Assembly (NCBI GenBank): GCA_017547805.1
Contig: JAFYOR010000062.1
Location: 1 to 64,000, forward strand
Direction: 5' to 3'
DNA length: 64,000 bases
DNA from: Clostridia bacterium
GTDB lineage: Bacteria > Bacillota > Clostridia > Christensenellales > Aristaeellaceae
The first letter of the stretch is position 1. The number at the start of each line of letters is the position of its first letter. The position numbers and the translations under genes are program-made. The notes below the pieces were generated by a model that saw nothing but the letters and a program-made list of their open reading frames with translations, made no database searches and had not been told where the DNA came from. Positions 8,387 through 17,006 of this stretch are shown here, one piece after another.

Positions 8387-9370
8387 ATGAGCAATGAGAT
8401 TACCCGCCGTATGTTCCTGAAGGGCGCCGCTGCCGGCGCGCTGACCCTTGCTGCGACGATGAGCATTGGCAGCGTCGCGTTTGCTGAGGCCGCTGAGACG
8501 ACCGAAGAAGCCGCCCCGGCCGGCTACACCGGCGAAGTGCCGTACATCGAGCAGACTGTCACCCAGATCGCGCCGAACCTCTACTGCATCAGCGAGTTCT
8601 ATCTCGTCAACACCTACCTGCTGGTCGGCGAAGAGAAGGCCATCCTGTTTGACACCGGCTGCGGCATTGGCAACATCCGTGAGATCTGCGAGCGCATCAC
8701 CGACAAGCCCATCACCGTCCTGCTGACCCATGGTCACTTCGACCACTCCGGCGGCACCTATCTCTTCAAGGATTGCGATATCTACATGCATCAGGCCGAC
8801 CTTGACCAGACCGTCGGCAACAACATGTATCGTCAGATGTACGCCGAGAGCCGCGCGCCCATCCGCTTCCCGGGCCCGGCGAACCTGGCCGGCATGCTCG
8901 CCCGCATCCCCGCGGAAGAGCCGGAACCCTTCGATCTTGCCAACACCAAGCCGCTCAAGGAAGGCGACGTGTTCGACGTTGGCGGCAGCACCGTCACCGT
9001 TTACGAGACGCCGGGCCACACCCCGGGTTCCGTGGCGTTCCTGGTTGAGCCGCAGCGCTTCTTCGTCTCCGGCGATACCCTCAACAACAGCGTCATTCTC
9101 GCCCGTCAGCCTGACAATGCGATGACCCTGGTTGAAGAGTTCAACCAGACCTGTAAGAACCTCTGGGCGATGGCGGACAAGTTCGATTACCTCGCGGTCG
9201 GTCACGACGGCTTCGCGTGGGAGAAGAGCCTGATCAAGGACTACGTCGACCTGTCCCAGGGCCTGCTGGAAGGCTACATCACCGGCGACAAGAACCTCGC
9301 GTTCGGCATCCGCGCCGGCGATATGGCGCGTCTGCGCACCGCTGAGCTGTGGTTCCAGTGCGACAAGTAA
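8387..9370 (+). CDS. Tat-exported metallo-beta-lactamase-fold hydrolase
   Basis: The 327-residue protein begins with a twin-arginine signal (RRMFLKG from residue 7, hydrophobic stretch to about 33, AFA cleavage site), so it should be exported folded, probably already carrying metal. The mature part has the metallo-beta-lactamase motif HGHFDH (115-120), a later H in TPGHTPGS, the D of VSGDT and a C-terminal GHDG that would complete a dinuclear metal site. The substrate is not evident; the family includes glyoxalase II-like, lactonase and flavodiiron-type members. Codon use is strongly optimised, suggesting high expression. It is a single-gene unit between a near-consensus promoter and a terminator. 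No tat genes are in the window. Confidence 0.85.
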   Translation: MSNEITRRMFLKGAAAGALTLAATMSIGSVAFAEAAETTEEAAPAGYTGEVPYIEQTVTQIAPNLYCISEFYLVNTYLLVGEEKAILFDTGCGIGNIREICERITDKPITVLLTHGHFDHSGGTYLFKDCDIYMHQADLDQTVGNNMYRQMYAESRAPIRFPGPANLAGMLARIPAEEPEPFDLANTKPLKEGDVFDVGGSTVTVYETPGHTPGSVAFLVEPQRFFVSGDTLNNSVILARQPDNAMTLVEEFNQTCKNLWAMADKFDYLAVGHDGFAWEKSLIKDYVDLSQGLLEGYITGDKNLAFGIRAGDMARLRTAELWFQCDK

Positions 9371-9402
9371 TCGCCTGATTTCCGCATAATTCAATGACAA
9401 TC

Positions 9403-9446
9403 GCTGCCGCACAGCCTGCCTTCGGGCGCTGTGCGGCAGCTTGTTT
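9403..9446 (+). terminator. Intrinsic terminator after the hydrolase gene
   Basis: A 12-bp stem (9403-9414 with 9429-9440, GCTGCCGCACAG / CTGTGCGGCAGC) is followed by TTGTTT. Confidence 0.85.
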
Positions 9447-9606
9447 GCATTTATGCGCTATTTCATGAGATTACATATGGAAAGTGTTAAAATTCCATAC
9501 AGAAAGCAGGAAATAGAAATGGTCTGACGAATATAGGGAAAAGTTTAACAATAATTTGCCCGAATGGGCTGTTTTCATGGGCTTGATTGTGAAGGGAGTT
9601 ACATTC

Positions 9607-9852
9607 ATGATTATACAGATCTGCGTAGGAAGTTCCTGCCATCTCAAGGGCGCGCCCGAAATCGTCCGCCTGCTTAAGGAGGCTGTCGCCGAGCATCATC
9701 TTGAAAAGGACGTGACGCTGGCGGGCAGCTTCTGCATCGGGAAGTGCAATCGCGTCGGCGTAACCGTTCAGGTGGATGATGAAGTATACACGGGCATTAC
9801 GCCCGAGGGATTCAAGGATTTTTTCAAGACCGGCGTGCTTGACCGCCTGTAA
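9607..9852 (+). CDS. Thioredoxin-like [2Fe-2S] ferredoxin (NuoE-like)
   Basis: The 81-residue protein has the four-cysteine pattern of thioredoxin-like [2Fe-2S] ferredoxins: C6, C11, C43 and C47 (CVGSSC and CIGKC). Related domains in NuoE and in hydrogenase subunits carry electrons between flavin or NAD modules and Fe-S proteins. It is the first gene of a four-gene hydrogenase cluster (next start 24 bases downstream), so it probably supplies or takes electrons from the following Fe-S proteins. ATG 9607 follows GAAGGGAG; an upstream in-frame codon at 9556 has no ribosome binding site. Confidence 0.85.
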   Translation: MIIQICVGSSCHLKGAPEIVRLLKEAVAEHHLEKDVTLAGSFCIGKCNRVGVTVQVDDEVYTGITPEGFKDFFKTGVLDRL

Positions 9853-9876
9853 GAGATACCAAGGAGGAAGGACCGC

Positions 9877-11553
9877 GTGAATTGTCTGACGCTTAAGAAG
9901 TCCAACTGCAAAAACTGCTATAAGTGCATCCGCAACTGTCCGGTGAAGGCGATCCGCTTTTCCGGCAATCAGGCGCATATTATCGGCAATGAGTGCATCA
10001 TGTGCGGCCAGTGCTTTGTGGTCTGTCCGCAGAACGCCAAGCAGATCGTCGGGGAGACCGAGAAGGTTCGCGTGCTGATTCAAAGCGGCGATCCAGTGGT
10101 GGTCAGCCTTGCGCCGTCCTTCGTCGCCAATTACGAGGACGTAAGTGTCGCAGCGATGCGCGAAGCGCTCCTGAAGCTTGGCTTTGCCGCTGTGGAGGAA
10201 ACCGCTGCCGGCGCGACGATCGTCAAGACTGAATACGAGCGCATGCTGCGCGAGGAGGTCCGCGATATCGTCATCTCCTCCTGCTGCCACAGCATCAACC
10301 TGCTCATTCAGAAATACTATCCGGAAATGCTCTCGTATCTTGCGGACGTCGTATCGCCCATGCAGGCGCACTGCATGGACATCAAGCGCCGCATCCCCAA
10401 TGCCAAAACCGTGTTCATCGGTCCGTGCCTGGCGAAGAAGGACGAAGCGGAGCACTACGAGGGCATTGTGGACGCCGTTTTGACGTATGAGGAGCTCTCC
10501 CAGTGGCTTGCCGCTGAAGGCATTGAGATCCGCAGGGGTCTTGACGAGAACGAAGAAAGGCTCCGCGCACGCTTCTTCCCGACGACCGGCGGCGTGCTGC
10601 GCACGATGACCAAGAACGCTCCGGGCTTCAGCTATCTGGCTGTGGACGGCGTGGATAACTGCATCGCTGCGCTGGAGGACATCCGCCGCGGCAAGGTGCA
10701 CAAGTGCTTTGTGGAAATGTCTGCGTGCGTGGGCAGCTGCGTCGGCGGCCCGGTGATGGAAAAGCGGTATCGCTCGCCCGTGCGCGATTTTGCGGCGGTT
10801 TCCGCGCGTGCAAGCATGAAGGAGTTTGACGTTGAGCAGCCGGATCTGCTGACGATTAAAAAACACTTTGGCTCCATCGCGCATAAGCTGGCCATGCCTC
10901 CGGAGAGCGAGATTGAGGCGCTCATGCGCCGCATGGGCAGATTCGGCAAGACGCAGGAGTATAACTGCGGCACCTGCGGCTACAACACCTGCCGCGAAAA
11001 GGCGATCGCCATCCTGCAGGGCAAGGCGGAGATGTCCATGTGCCTGCCCTTCCTTAAGGACAAGGCGGAGAGTTTTTCCGACACCATCGTCAAGAACCTG
11101 CCCAATGGACTGGTGATCCTCAATGACAAGCTGGAGGTGCAGCAGATCAACAACGCTGCCCGCCGCATCATGAACCTGCGCTACGATGTGGACGTCAAGG
11201 GCGAGCCTGTTGTGCGCATTCTGGATCCTTCCGCATTCGTTTCCGTGCTGGAAACCGGACGGCATATCCATGACCAGCGCGTGTATCTGGCGGAATACCA
11301 GCGCTATGTCGAACAGACGATCGTCTACGACAACGAATCCCGCCTGCTCATCGGCATCCTGCGCGACGTTACGGAGGAACAGACCGCCCACGAAAAGAAG
11401 GACCGCATCACCGCGCAGACGGTCGAGGTTGCGGACAGGGTTGTGGAAAAGCAGATGCGCATTGTGCAGGAAATCGCTTCTCTGCTGGGCGAGACGGCGG
11501 CGGAAACGAAGATTGCGCTGGCGAAGCTGAAGGAGTCGATTACCAATGAATGA
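9877..11553 (+). CDS. Sensory [FeFe]-hydrogenase-like protein with PAS domain
   Basis: The 558-residue protein has, in order, two [4Fe-4S] ferredoxin motifs (C11, C14, C17, C21 and C40, C43, C46, C50), a hydrogenase H-cluster domain, a four-cysteine Fe-S module (YNCGTCGYNTC), a PAS domain (about 400-500, LPNGLVILNDKLEVQQINNA) and a C-terminal coiled coil. The H-cluster signatures are variants: SSCCHS, GPCLAKK and ACVGSC, in place of TSCCP, PCTAKK and ACxGGC. This architecture is that of group C, putative sensory hydrogenases, which are thought to sense H2 and signal rather than turn over fast. GTG 9877 follows AAGGAGGAAGG. Its 3' end overlaps the phosphatase gene by 8 bases, implying coupled translation. 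Confidence 0.88.
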   Translation: MNCLTLKKSNCKNCYKCIRNCPVKAIRFSGNQAHIIGNECIMCGQCFVVCPQNAKQIVGETEKVRVLIQSGDPVVVSLAPSFVANYEDVSVAAMREALLKLGFAAVEETAAGATIVKTEYERMLREEVRDIVISSCCHSINLLIQKYYPEMLSYLADVVSPMQAHCMDIKRRIPNAKTVFIGPCLAKKDEAEHYEGIVDAVLTYEELSQWLAAEGIEIRRGLDENEERLRARFFPTTGGVLRTMTKNAPGFSYLAVDGVDNCIAALEDIRRGKVHKCFVEMSACVGSCVGGPVMEKRYRSPVRDFAAVSARASMKEFDVEQPDLLTIKKHFGSIAHKLAMPPESEIEALMRRMGRFGKTQEYNCGTCGYNTCREKAIAILQGKAEMSMCLPFLKDKAESFSDTIVKNLPNGLVILNDKLEVQQINNAARRIMNLRYDVDVKGEPVVRILDPSAFVSVLETGRHIHDQRVYLAEYQRYVEQTIVYDNESRLLIGILRDVTEEQTAHEKKDRITAQTVEVADRVVEKQMRIVQEIASLLGETAAETKIALAKLKESITNE

Positions 11554-12718
11554 TTTGTGTGCCGATATCGGGTATAAGAGCGTCAATCATGTGGGCGAGG
11601 AGCTGTGCGGCGACCATGTTGACATCGTGGAGCAGGACGAAAACTCGACGGTAATCGTCCTTGCCGACGGTCTTGGCAGCGGCGTAAAGGCGAGCATTCT
11701 TTCCACGCTGACTGCGAAGATCATTTCCACCATGATGGCGGAGGGCCTGCCGCTTGAGGAATGCGTGAAAACCATCGCGGCGACGCTGCCGGTGTGTTCG
11801 GTGCGCGGCGTGGCGTATTCCACATTCACCATCATGCACCTGATCGACAACTCGATGATCGAGATCATCCAGTATGACAACCCGCAGGTCATCGTCATCC
11901 GCGATGAACAGCTCTATGATTATCCGAAGACGGAGATGAACATCGGCGGCAAGAAAATCTACAAGACGACGCTGCGCCTGAGGGAAAACGACATTTTTGT
12001 CGCCATGAGCGACGGCTGTCCGCATGCCGGCATCGGCATGGCGTATAACTTCGGCTGGCAGCACAGGGATATCGCTGAATTTATGGAGGCGCTTTCTCCC
12101 TGCGGATATACCGCCAAAACGCTTTCCACCATTCTGGTGGACGAGTGCTTCAAGCTCTACGGCGGCAAGCCCGGCGATGATGCGACGGCGTGCGTCGTGC
12201 GCATCCGCAAGCGCGAGCCGATGAATCTGCTCTTTGGTCCGCCGTTCAACCGCGACGACTGCAACCGCATGATGGCGCTGTTCTTTTCCAAGGCGGGTAA
12301 ACACATTGTCTGCGGCGGTACAACGTCTTCCATCGTCGCCAAATACCTGAATAAGCCCCTGCGCCCGACGCTCAGCTTTGAGCAGAGCGACGTGCCGCCG
12401 ATTGCCGAAATCGAGGGCGTGGATCTGGTGACGGAGGGCGTCATCACGATCAACAAGGTTGTTGAATACGCGCGGGATTATCTCAAGGAAAACAAGCTGT
12501 ATGAGCGCTGGAGCCTTTCCAAGGACGGCGCCTCGCTCATCAGCCGCCTGCTCTTTGAGGAGGCGACGGACATCAATTTCTACGTCGGCCGGGCAATCAA
12601 CCCTGCGCACCAGAATCCCGATCTGCCGATCAATTTCAGCATCAAGATGAACCTTGTCAGCGAACTGTCCGATTGCCTGCGCAAGATGGGCAAGCGTGTG
12701 AAGATCAGCTATTTCTAA
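11546..12718 (+). CDS. SpoIIE-family PP2C-type protein phosphatase
   Basis: Residues 1 to about 225 form a PP2C/SpoIIE phosphatase domain: the metal-binding aspartates fall in CGDHVDI, LADGLGSG, MSDGCPHAG and GGKPGDDATACVV. Such enzymes dephosphorylate serine or threonine on partner proteins, often STAS-domain anti-anti-sigma factors. Residues 226-390 are an extra domain that I do not recognise. Overlap with the PAS hydrogenase gene suggests that the sensor controls the phosphatase, or that the phosphatase is the output of H2 or redox sensing. No partner anti-sigma or STAS gene is in the window. Confidence 0.85.
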   Translation: MNDLCADIGYKSVNHVGEELCGDHVDIVEQDENSTVIVLADGLGSGVKASILSTLTAKIISTMMAEGLPLEECVKTIAATLPVCSVRGVAYSTFTIMHLIDNSMIEIIQYDNPQVIVIRDEQLYDYPKTEMNIGGKKIYKTTLRLRENDIFVAMSDGCPHAGIGMAYNFGWQHRDIAEFMEALSPCGYTAKTLSTILVDECFKLYGGKPGDDATACVVRIRKREPMNLLFGPPFNRDDCNRMMALFFSKAGKHIVCGGTTSSIVAKYLNKPLRPTLSFEQSDVPPIAEIEGVDLVTEGVITINKVVEYARDYLKENKLYERWSLSKDGASLISRLLFEEATDINFYVGRAINPAHQNPDLPINFSIKMNLVSELSDCLRKMGKRVKISYF

Positions 12719-12727
12719 GGAGACAAC

Positions 12728-14164
12728 ATGGAACTTAAATTCGATACGAAAGTGCAGTATCTGAAGTACAGGGTGCTTTGCGAAGTGGCGCGTTTGGCGT
12801 GGGATGACCGGCTGCTGGAAAACGTTCTGGATATTCCCAAGACGATTGTCCCCGGCAAGACGCCGACGATGCGCTGCTGCGTCTATAAGGAGCGAGCGAT
12901 TCTCGCCGAGCGCGTGAAGATCGCCATGGGCGGCGACAAGGAGAATCCCAATGTGATTCAGGTGATCGACATCGCCTGCGACGAATGTCCTGCCGCCGGC
13001 TATGAAGTGACCAGCAGCTGCCGCGGCTGTCTTGCGCACCGCTGCAAGAGCACCTGTCCCAGGGGCGCGATCTGGTTTGATGATAAGCATGAGGCGCACA
13101 TCGACAAGAGCAAGTGCGTGGAATGCGGTCAGTGCGCCAAGGTCTGTCCTTACTCCGCGATCGTCAACCGCCAGCGTCCCTGTCAGGCGGCCTGCAAGGT
13201 CAAGGCGATCACCATCAAGGAAGACGGTGCGGCGGATATCGACAACAACAAGTGCATCCAGTGCGGCGCGTGTGTGTATCAGTGCCCGTTTGGCGCGATC
13301 ATGGACAGGAGCTATATCCTTGATGTGATCGACATGATCAGGCGCAGCGAAGAAAACAGTCAGTACAAGGTTTACGCGCTCGTCGCGCCGGCGATTTCCT
13401 GCCAGTTTTCGCGCGTGAAGCTGGGACAGGTCGTTTCTGCCATCAAGAAAATCGGTTTCCACACGGTGGTGGAGGCGGCACTGGGCGCGGATATGGTGGC
13501 GCTGGATGAAACGCGCGAACTCGCAGAGAAGGGCTTTTTGACCAGCTCCTGCTGCCCGGGCTTTGTCAAGTACGTCAAGTCCCAGTTCCCGGCGCTTGAG
13601 CCGTATGTTTCCCACAATCCCTCCCCGATGGCGGCGCTGGCCAAGTACATCAAGGACACGACGCCGGGCGCGAAGGTGGTCTTCATCGGACCGTGCACGG
13701 CGAAGAAGGCGGAGGCGCAGCTTGAGAGCGTGAAGCCGTATGTCGACGCCGTCCTGACCTTTGAAGAGCTGCAGGCGCTGATTGACAGCAAGGCGATTGA
13801 CATGGCTGCGCTTGAAGAGGATGTGCTGGATAACGCTTCGTATTACGGACGCATCTTCGCGCGCAGCGGCGGCCTGACGGATGCGGTCGGTCAGGCGGTG
13901 AAGGAGCTCGGGCTTGATTTCAGCGTCAAAGCTGCGGTGTGCAACGGCATTGAGGAATGCCGTATGGCGCTGCTCAAGAAGAGCAAGAATGCCCTTGCGG
14001 AGAACTTCATCGAGGGCATGGCGTGCGTTGGCGGCTGCATCGGCGGCGCCGGCTGCATCACCCACGAAGCGAGGGATAAGGCGGACGTGGATAAATACGG
14101 CAAGCTTGCGCTGGAAAAGACGATTGCCGGCGCTGTTGAACAGCTTGTCGGGCGGAATCCTTGA
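12728..14164 (+). CDS. [FeFe] hydrogenase with N-terminal ferredoxin domains
   Basis: The 478-residue protein has several N-terminal cysteine clusters, including two clear [4Fe-4S] motifs (CVECGQCAKVCP and CIQCGACVYQCP), then the H-cluster domain with TSSCCPGF, GPCTAKKAEAQ and EGMACVGGCIGG. These cysteines bind the 6-Fe catalytic cluster of enzymes that make or use H2. The signatures are closer to those of active hydrogenases than in the upstream PAS protein, so this is the likelier catalytic member. Gene order (NuoE-like, PAS-hydrogenase, SpoIIE phosphatase, hydrogenase) recalls the hfs clusters of thermophilic anaerobes as I remember them. It starts 9 bases after the phosphatase stop. The maturases HydE, HydF and HydG are not in the window. 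Confidence 0.88.
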   Translation: MELKFDTKVQYLKYRVLCEVARLAWDDRLLENVLDIPKTIVPGKTPTMRCCVYKERAILAERVKIAMGGDKENPNVIQVIDIACDECPAAGYEVTSSCRGCLAHRCKSTCPRGAIWFDDKHEAHIDKSKCVECGQCAKVCPYSAIVNRQRPCQAACKVKAITIKEDGAADIDNNKCIQCGACVYQCPFGAIMDRSYILDVIDMIRRSEENSQYKVYALVAPAISCQFSRVKLGQVVSAIKKIGFHTVVEAALGADMVALDETRELAEKGFLTSSCCPGFVKYVKSQFPALEPYVSHNPSPMAALAKYIKDTTPGAKVVFIGPCTAKKAEAQLESVKPYVDAVLTFEELQALIDSKAIDMAALEEDVLDNASYYGRIFARSGGLTDAVGQAVKELGLDFSVKAAVCNGIEECRMALLKKSKNALAENFIEGMACVGGCIGGAGCITHEARDKADVDKYGKLALEKTIAGAVEQLVGRNP

Positions 14165-14189
14165 CTTTCCTTTTCTCTTGGTGTATGAT
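14161..14189 (+). promoter_or_regulatory. Promoter overlapping the hydrogenase stop codon
   Basis: TTGACT at 14161-14166 includes the TGA stop of the hydrogenase gene. TATGAT at 14184-14189 follows after 17 bases. It would drive the glycosyltransferase gene. Confidence 0.75.
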
Positions 14190-14281
14190 TCAACAGAGGT
14201 AAAAAGCTGTCTGTTATTCGCGGAGCCTCCATGCGGGGCTTCGCGTTTTTCCGTATTTGCACGCTGGAAGGGGGCGGTCGT

Positions 14282-15847
14282 ATGCGGCGATGGATCGGGA
14301 AGACAGATCGCCGGGAAACCGGGATAATGGCCGTTCTTTTGCTCATCGGCGTGCTTGTGCGCGCCGCCGCGCTGGGCAGCATGCCCGGCGGCGTCAATCA
14401 GGACGAGGCGTATTCGGCGTACGAGGCATGGTGTCTGCTGCGCGACGGCATGGATTCGTGGGGATACCGTTTTCCGGTGTATCTGCGCGCGTGGGGCAGC
14501 GGCATGAATGCGCTGCAGAGCTATCTGATGATGCCCTTCATCGCGCTTTTCGGGCTGAAGACGTGGGTCGTTCGCCTGCCGCAGCTGATCGTCGCCTGTG
14601 CATCGCTGCTTGCTTTTTATGCGCTGATGCGCCGGATTGCCGGCAGGCGCGCTGCGCTGACCGGGCTGTTCCTGCTGGTGATTTCCCCATGGCACATCAT
14701 GCTTTCGCGCTGGGGGCTTGAAAGCAACCTTGCGCCGGGATTTCTGCTCTTTGGCATGCTGTTTTTTGTCAAGGGGGCGGAGGATTCCAGATGGTATGTG
14801 CTCAGCGGGCTTTTTTACGGGCTGAGTCTGTATGCGTATGCGACGATCTGGCCTGTGGTGCCCGCGATGCTGGCGATGCTGCTGATTGTCCTGATTTATA
14901 CGCGAAAGATTGCGCCCGATCGGTATGTGTGCGCCGGCGTTGGCGTGCTGTTCCTGCTTGCTGTGCCGCTGATGCTGTTCATGCTGGTCAATCAAGGGAT
15001 GATTCATGAAATCAGCACGCCGTTTCTTTCTGTCCCCGTGATGCTGAGCATGCGCACATATGACGTGGCGCCCGGGAATTTCTACGAAAACCTGTATGAC
15101 ATGGTCATGATGGTTCTGCGCCAGCGGGACGATACGCTCTGGAACGCGACGCGTGAATTCGGGCTGTATTATCATATTTCACTCCCGCTGATGATCGCGG
15201 GCGGCGTGCGCGCGCTGGCGCGCAGCTTCCGGGCGCTGAAGCAGCGGCAGTGGGATCCGGTGCTGGCGGTGCTGGCGCAGCTGCTGTGCGCGGTTGTGCT
15301 GGGGCTGTTTGTGGAATCCAACGTCAACAGGCTCAACTGTATTCACATTCCGCTGCTTGCGCTTGCCGCATTGGGCGTGGATGGCATCTGCTGCGCGATC
15401 AGGGGAGCGGCGGGACAGCGGCTGTATGCTGCGGTGCTCGCCGGCTATGCGCTTTGCTTTGCGCTGTTTACGGGCTACTACTTCACGGCTTATCAGGGGA
15501 AGCTCGATCCGCTCAACGACAAAGGGCTTGACCGGGCGCTTGCCTGCGCGGCGGAGCTGACTGATGGAGAGATTTGCATTTCCGATGAGATTCTCTATTC
15601 GAAGGTGCTGTTTTATGAGGCGATGGAGCCGGAGCTTTTCCGCGAAACGGCGATCATCGACGGAGGAAGCAGTGCGTTTGTGAATCTCGCCTCGGCCGGA
15701 CGCTTCCGCTTTGGCATAAAGGAGACGACTGTGCCGGGCGGCGTATGCATCGTCCGGGCAGAGCAGGTCAATGGGGAGCTCCCTGAGGGCTTTTATGCGC
15801 GGATCTTTGACAGCACGGCGGTTGTTTTCGGCGCTGACCCGATGTGA
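14282..15847 (+). CDS. GT39-like membrane glycosyltransferase
   Basis: The roughly 521-residue protein has about ten or more predicted membrane spans. The first extracytoplasmic loop has the acidic pair of GT-C enzymes (GGVNQDEAYSAYEAW, about 34-48), as in PMT/ArnT-type glycosyltransferases that use polyprenyl-phosphate sugars. The C-terminal part, after the last span, is soluble and outside the membrane. Acceptor and sugar are unknown. I use ATG 14282, preceded by GGAAGGGGGCGG; an in-frame ATG at 14231 would add a non-hydrophobic leader. The gene has its own promoter overlapping the preceding hydrogenase gene. Confidence 0.8.
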   Translation: MRRWIGKTDRRETGIMAVLLLIGVLVRAAALGSMPGGVNQDEAYSAYEAWCLLRDGMDSWGYRFPVYLRAWGSGMNALQSYLMMPFIALFGLKTWVVRLPQLIVACASLLAFYALMRRIAGRRAALTGLFLLVISPWHIMLSRWGLESNLAPGFLLFGMLFFVKGAEDSRWYVLSGLFYGLSLYAYATIWPVVPAMLAMLLIVLIYTRKIAPDRYVCAGVGVLFLLAVPLMLFMLVNQGMIHEISTPFLSVPVMLSMRTYDVAPGNFYENLYDMVMMVLRQRDDTLWNATREFGLYYHISLPLMIAGGVRALARSFRALKQRQWDPVLAVLAQLLCAVVLGLFVESNVNRLNCIHIPLLALAALGVDGICCAIRGAAGQRLYAAVLAGYALCFALFTGYYFTAYQGKLDPLNDKGLDRALACAAELTDGEICISDEILYSKVLFYEAMEPELFRETAIIDGGSSAFVNLASAGRFRFGIKETTVPGGVCIVRAEQVNGELPEGFYARIFDSTAVVFGADPM

Positions 15848-15864
15848 TTTCTTTTTCGTGGGTC

Positions 15865-15893
15865 TTGCGTCCGCTGTGCATGGATGATATGAT
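15865..15893 (+). promoter_or_regulatory. Promoter of the 15934 gene
   Basis: TTGCGT at 15865-15870 and TATGAT at 15888-15893 (17-base spacer), with TG one base upstream of the -10, an extended -10. Confidence 0.65.
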
Positions 15894-15933
15894 GGAAAAT
15901 AATCGGTTGGATACGGCTTCTGGAGGCACTTGA

Positions 15934-16638
15934 ATGGATATCAGAATCACAAAGGCGAAGGTCAAGAATCACTGGCACTACAGCTGGTGGAAATACCTGG
16001 TGATTGCGGTTGTCTGCGTGCTGGGCGTGGATATGCTCTTCGCGACAACGCGCTACAGGCCGCCGGCAGACAAGAAGATCGAGCTGTACCTTTGCAGCGG
16101 CTATGCTGATGCGAGCCAGCTGTATGAGGAACTCTGGCCGGTCTTCAAGGCGGCGTCGCCCGAGCAGGAGGAACTGACGATTGTCAATATCGACCTGACC
16201 GGCAACGATTCCTACGCCAACATGCAGTTCACTACGTATATCGGCGCGCAGCAGGGCGACGTGCTGCTTCTTCCGACGAGCTATCTGAAAGCGCTCGTGC
16301 GGGAAGGTGCGGATGAGGCGCTGTATTGCCTTGACGAGTATCAGCAAAGCGGTCTGCTTGACGTCCCGGGCGTCGACCTGAACGTGGGCATGCTGTCGAA
16401 TGTCGACGGAACGAAGGGACTGTATGCGATCCCCGCGGATTCGCTCTACGGCCTGACGAAGTTTAACTGCGACCCTGCGGACAGCATGCTGTGCGTGATG
16501 GGCTTCACGATGAACCCGGAAAATGCGGTTGAGATCATCAACCTGATGTTTGACCTGTATCAGACCGAAAAGCCGGACTGGTATGACGGCATGCGCAAGG
16601 AAAAGGAAACGCAGCAATCCACGCAGCTGTTCAGATAA
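15934..16638 (+). CDS. Membrane-anchored protein of unknown function
   Basis: The 234-residue protein has one N-terminal membrane span (YLVIAVVCVLGVDMLFATT, about 24-42) after a basic, aromatic cytoplasmic tip, and an extracytoplasmic domain. The outer part (IELYLCSGYADASQLYEELW ... QQGDVLLLPTSYLKAL) reads like the N-terminal lobe of an extracellular solute-binding protein, but at about 190 residues it is shorter than a full two-lobed binder, and no transporter genes are adjacent. Its function is unknown. The start follows TCTGGAGGCACTTGA. It has its own promoter and a downstream terminator. Confidence 0.65.
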   Translation: MDIRITKAKVKNHWHYSWWKYLVIAVVCVLGVDMLFATTRYRPPADKKIELYLCSGYADASQLYEELWPVFKAASPEQEELTIVNIDLTGNDSYANMQFTTYIGAQQGDVLLLPTSYLKALVREGADEALYCLDEYQQSGLLDVPGVDLNVGMLSNVDGTKGLYAIPADSLYGLTKFNCDPADSMLCVMGFTMNPENAVEIINLMFDLYQTEKPDWYDGMRKEKETQQSTQLFR

Positions 16639-16713
16639 GGCGGGTGGACGGGGGAAACTTTCCTCCGCTGCGAACGACTGATTGGGCTGTATGGTGCCGT
16701 TTTTGACAAACAG

Positions 16714-16740
16714 AAAGGAGGGGAACCCCTCCTTTTTTCT
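16714..16740 (+). terminator. Intrinsic terminator
   Basis: AAAGGAGGGG / CCCCTCCTTT arms with a very tight centre, followed by TTTTTT, downstream of the 15934 gene. Confidence 0.8.
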
Positions 16741-16741
16741 T

Positions 16742-16963
16742 GCGGAGAATTGCGCTGTACCCTCGGCGGCGTGCGCGGGAGATACAATCATTGCAAAGTG
16801 TTTCGGATGTGGGCGCGGGTTTATACCAATCATTAATTATATTTAATATTCCTGTATATGCTGTGAAGGAACGTGCATATTTGTGTGTGAAAAAGCGAGG
16901 AAACCCAGCAATAGCACCAAAAAGCGTATGCAAATGTATTACACATGCTTCACTTTGGAGTGC
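16742..16963. other. Intergenic stretch without visible gene
   Basis: It lies between the terminator and the nrdD promoter. The sequence turns AT-rich after about 16820. I see no convincing coding frame, tRNA or strong hairpin. Confidence 0.5.
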
Positions 16964-16992
16964 TTGACAATTGAGTGCGGATGATGTATGAT
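16964..16992 (+). promoter_or_regulatory. Promoter of nrdD
   Basis: TTGACA at 16964-16969 and TATGAT at 16987-16992 with 17 bases between, directly upstream of two NrdR boxes. Confidence 0.88.
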
Positions 16993-17006
16993 GGTGAAGC
17001 TCGACT

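Noticed and set aside
11540..15175. A 1,211-codon open frame on the minus strand across the hydrogenase cluster
   Set aside because: It is antisense to four well-supported genes, is rich in His/Arg/Ala as expected from mirrored GC-biased codons, and has no recognisable domain.
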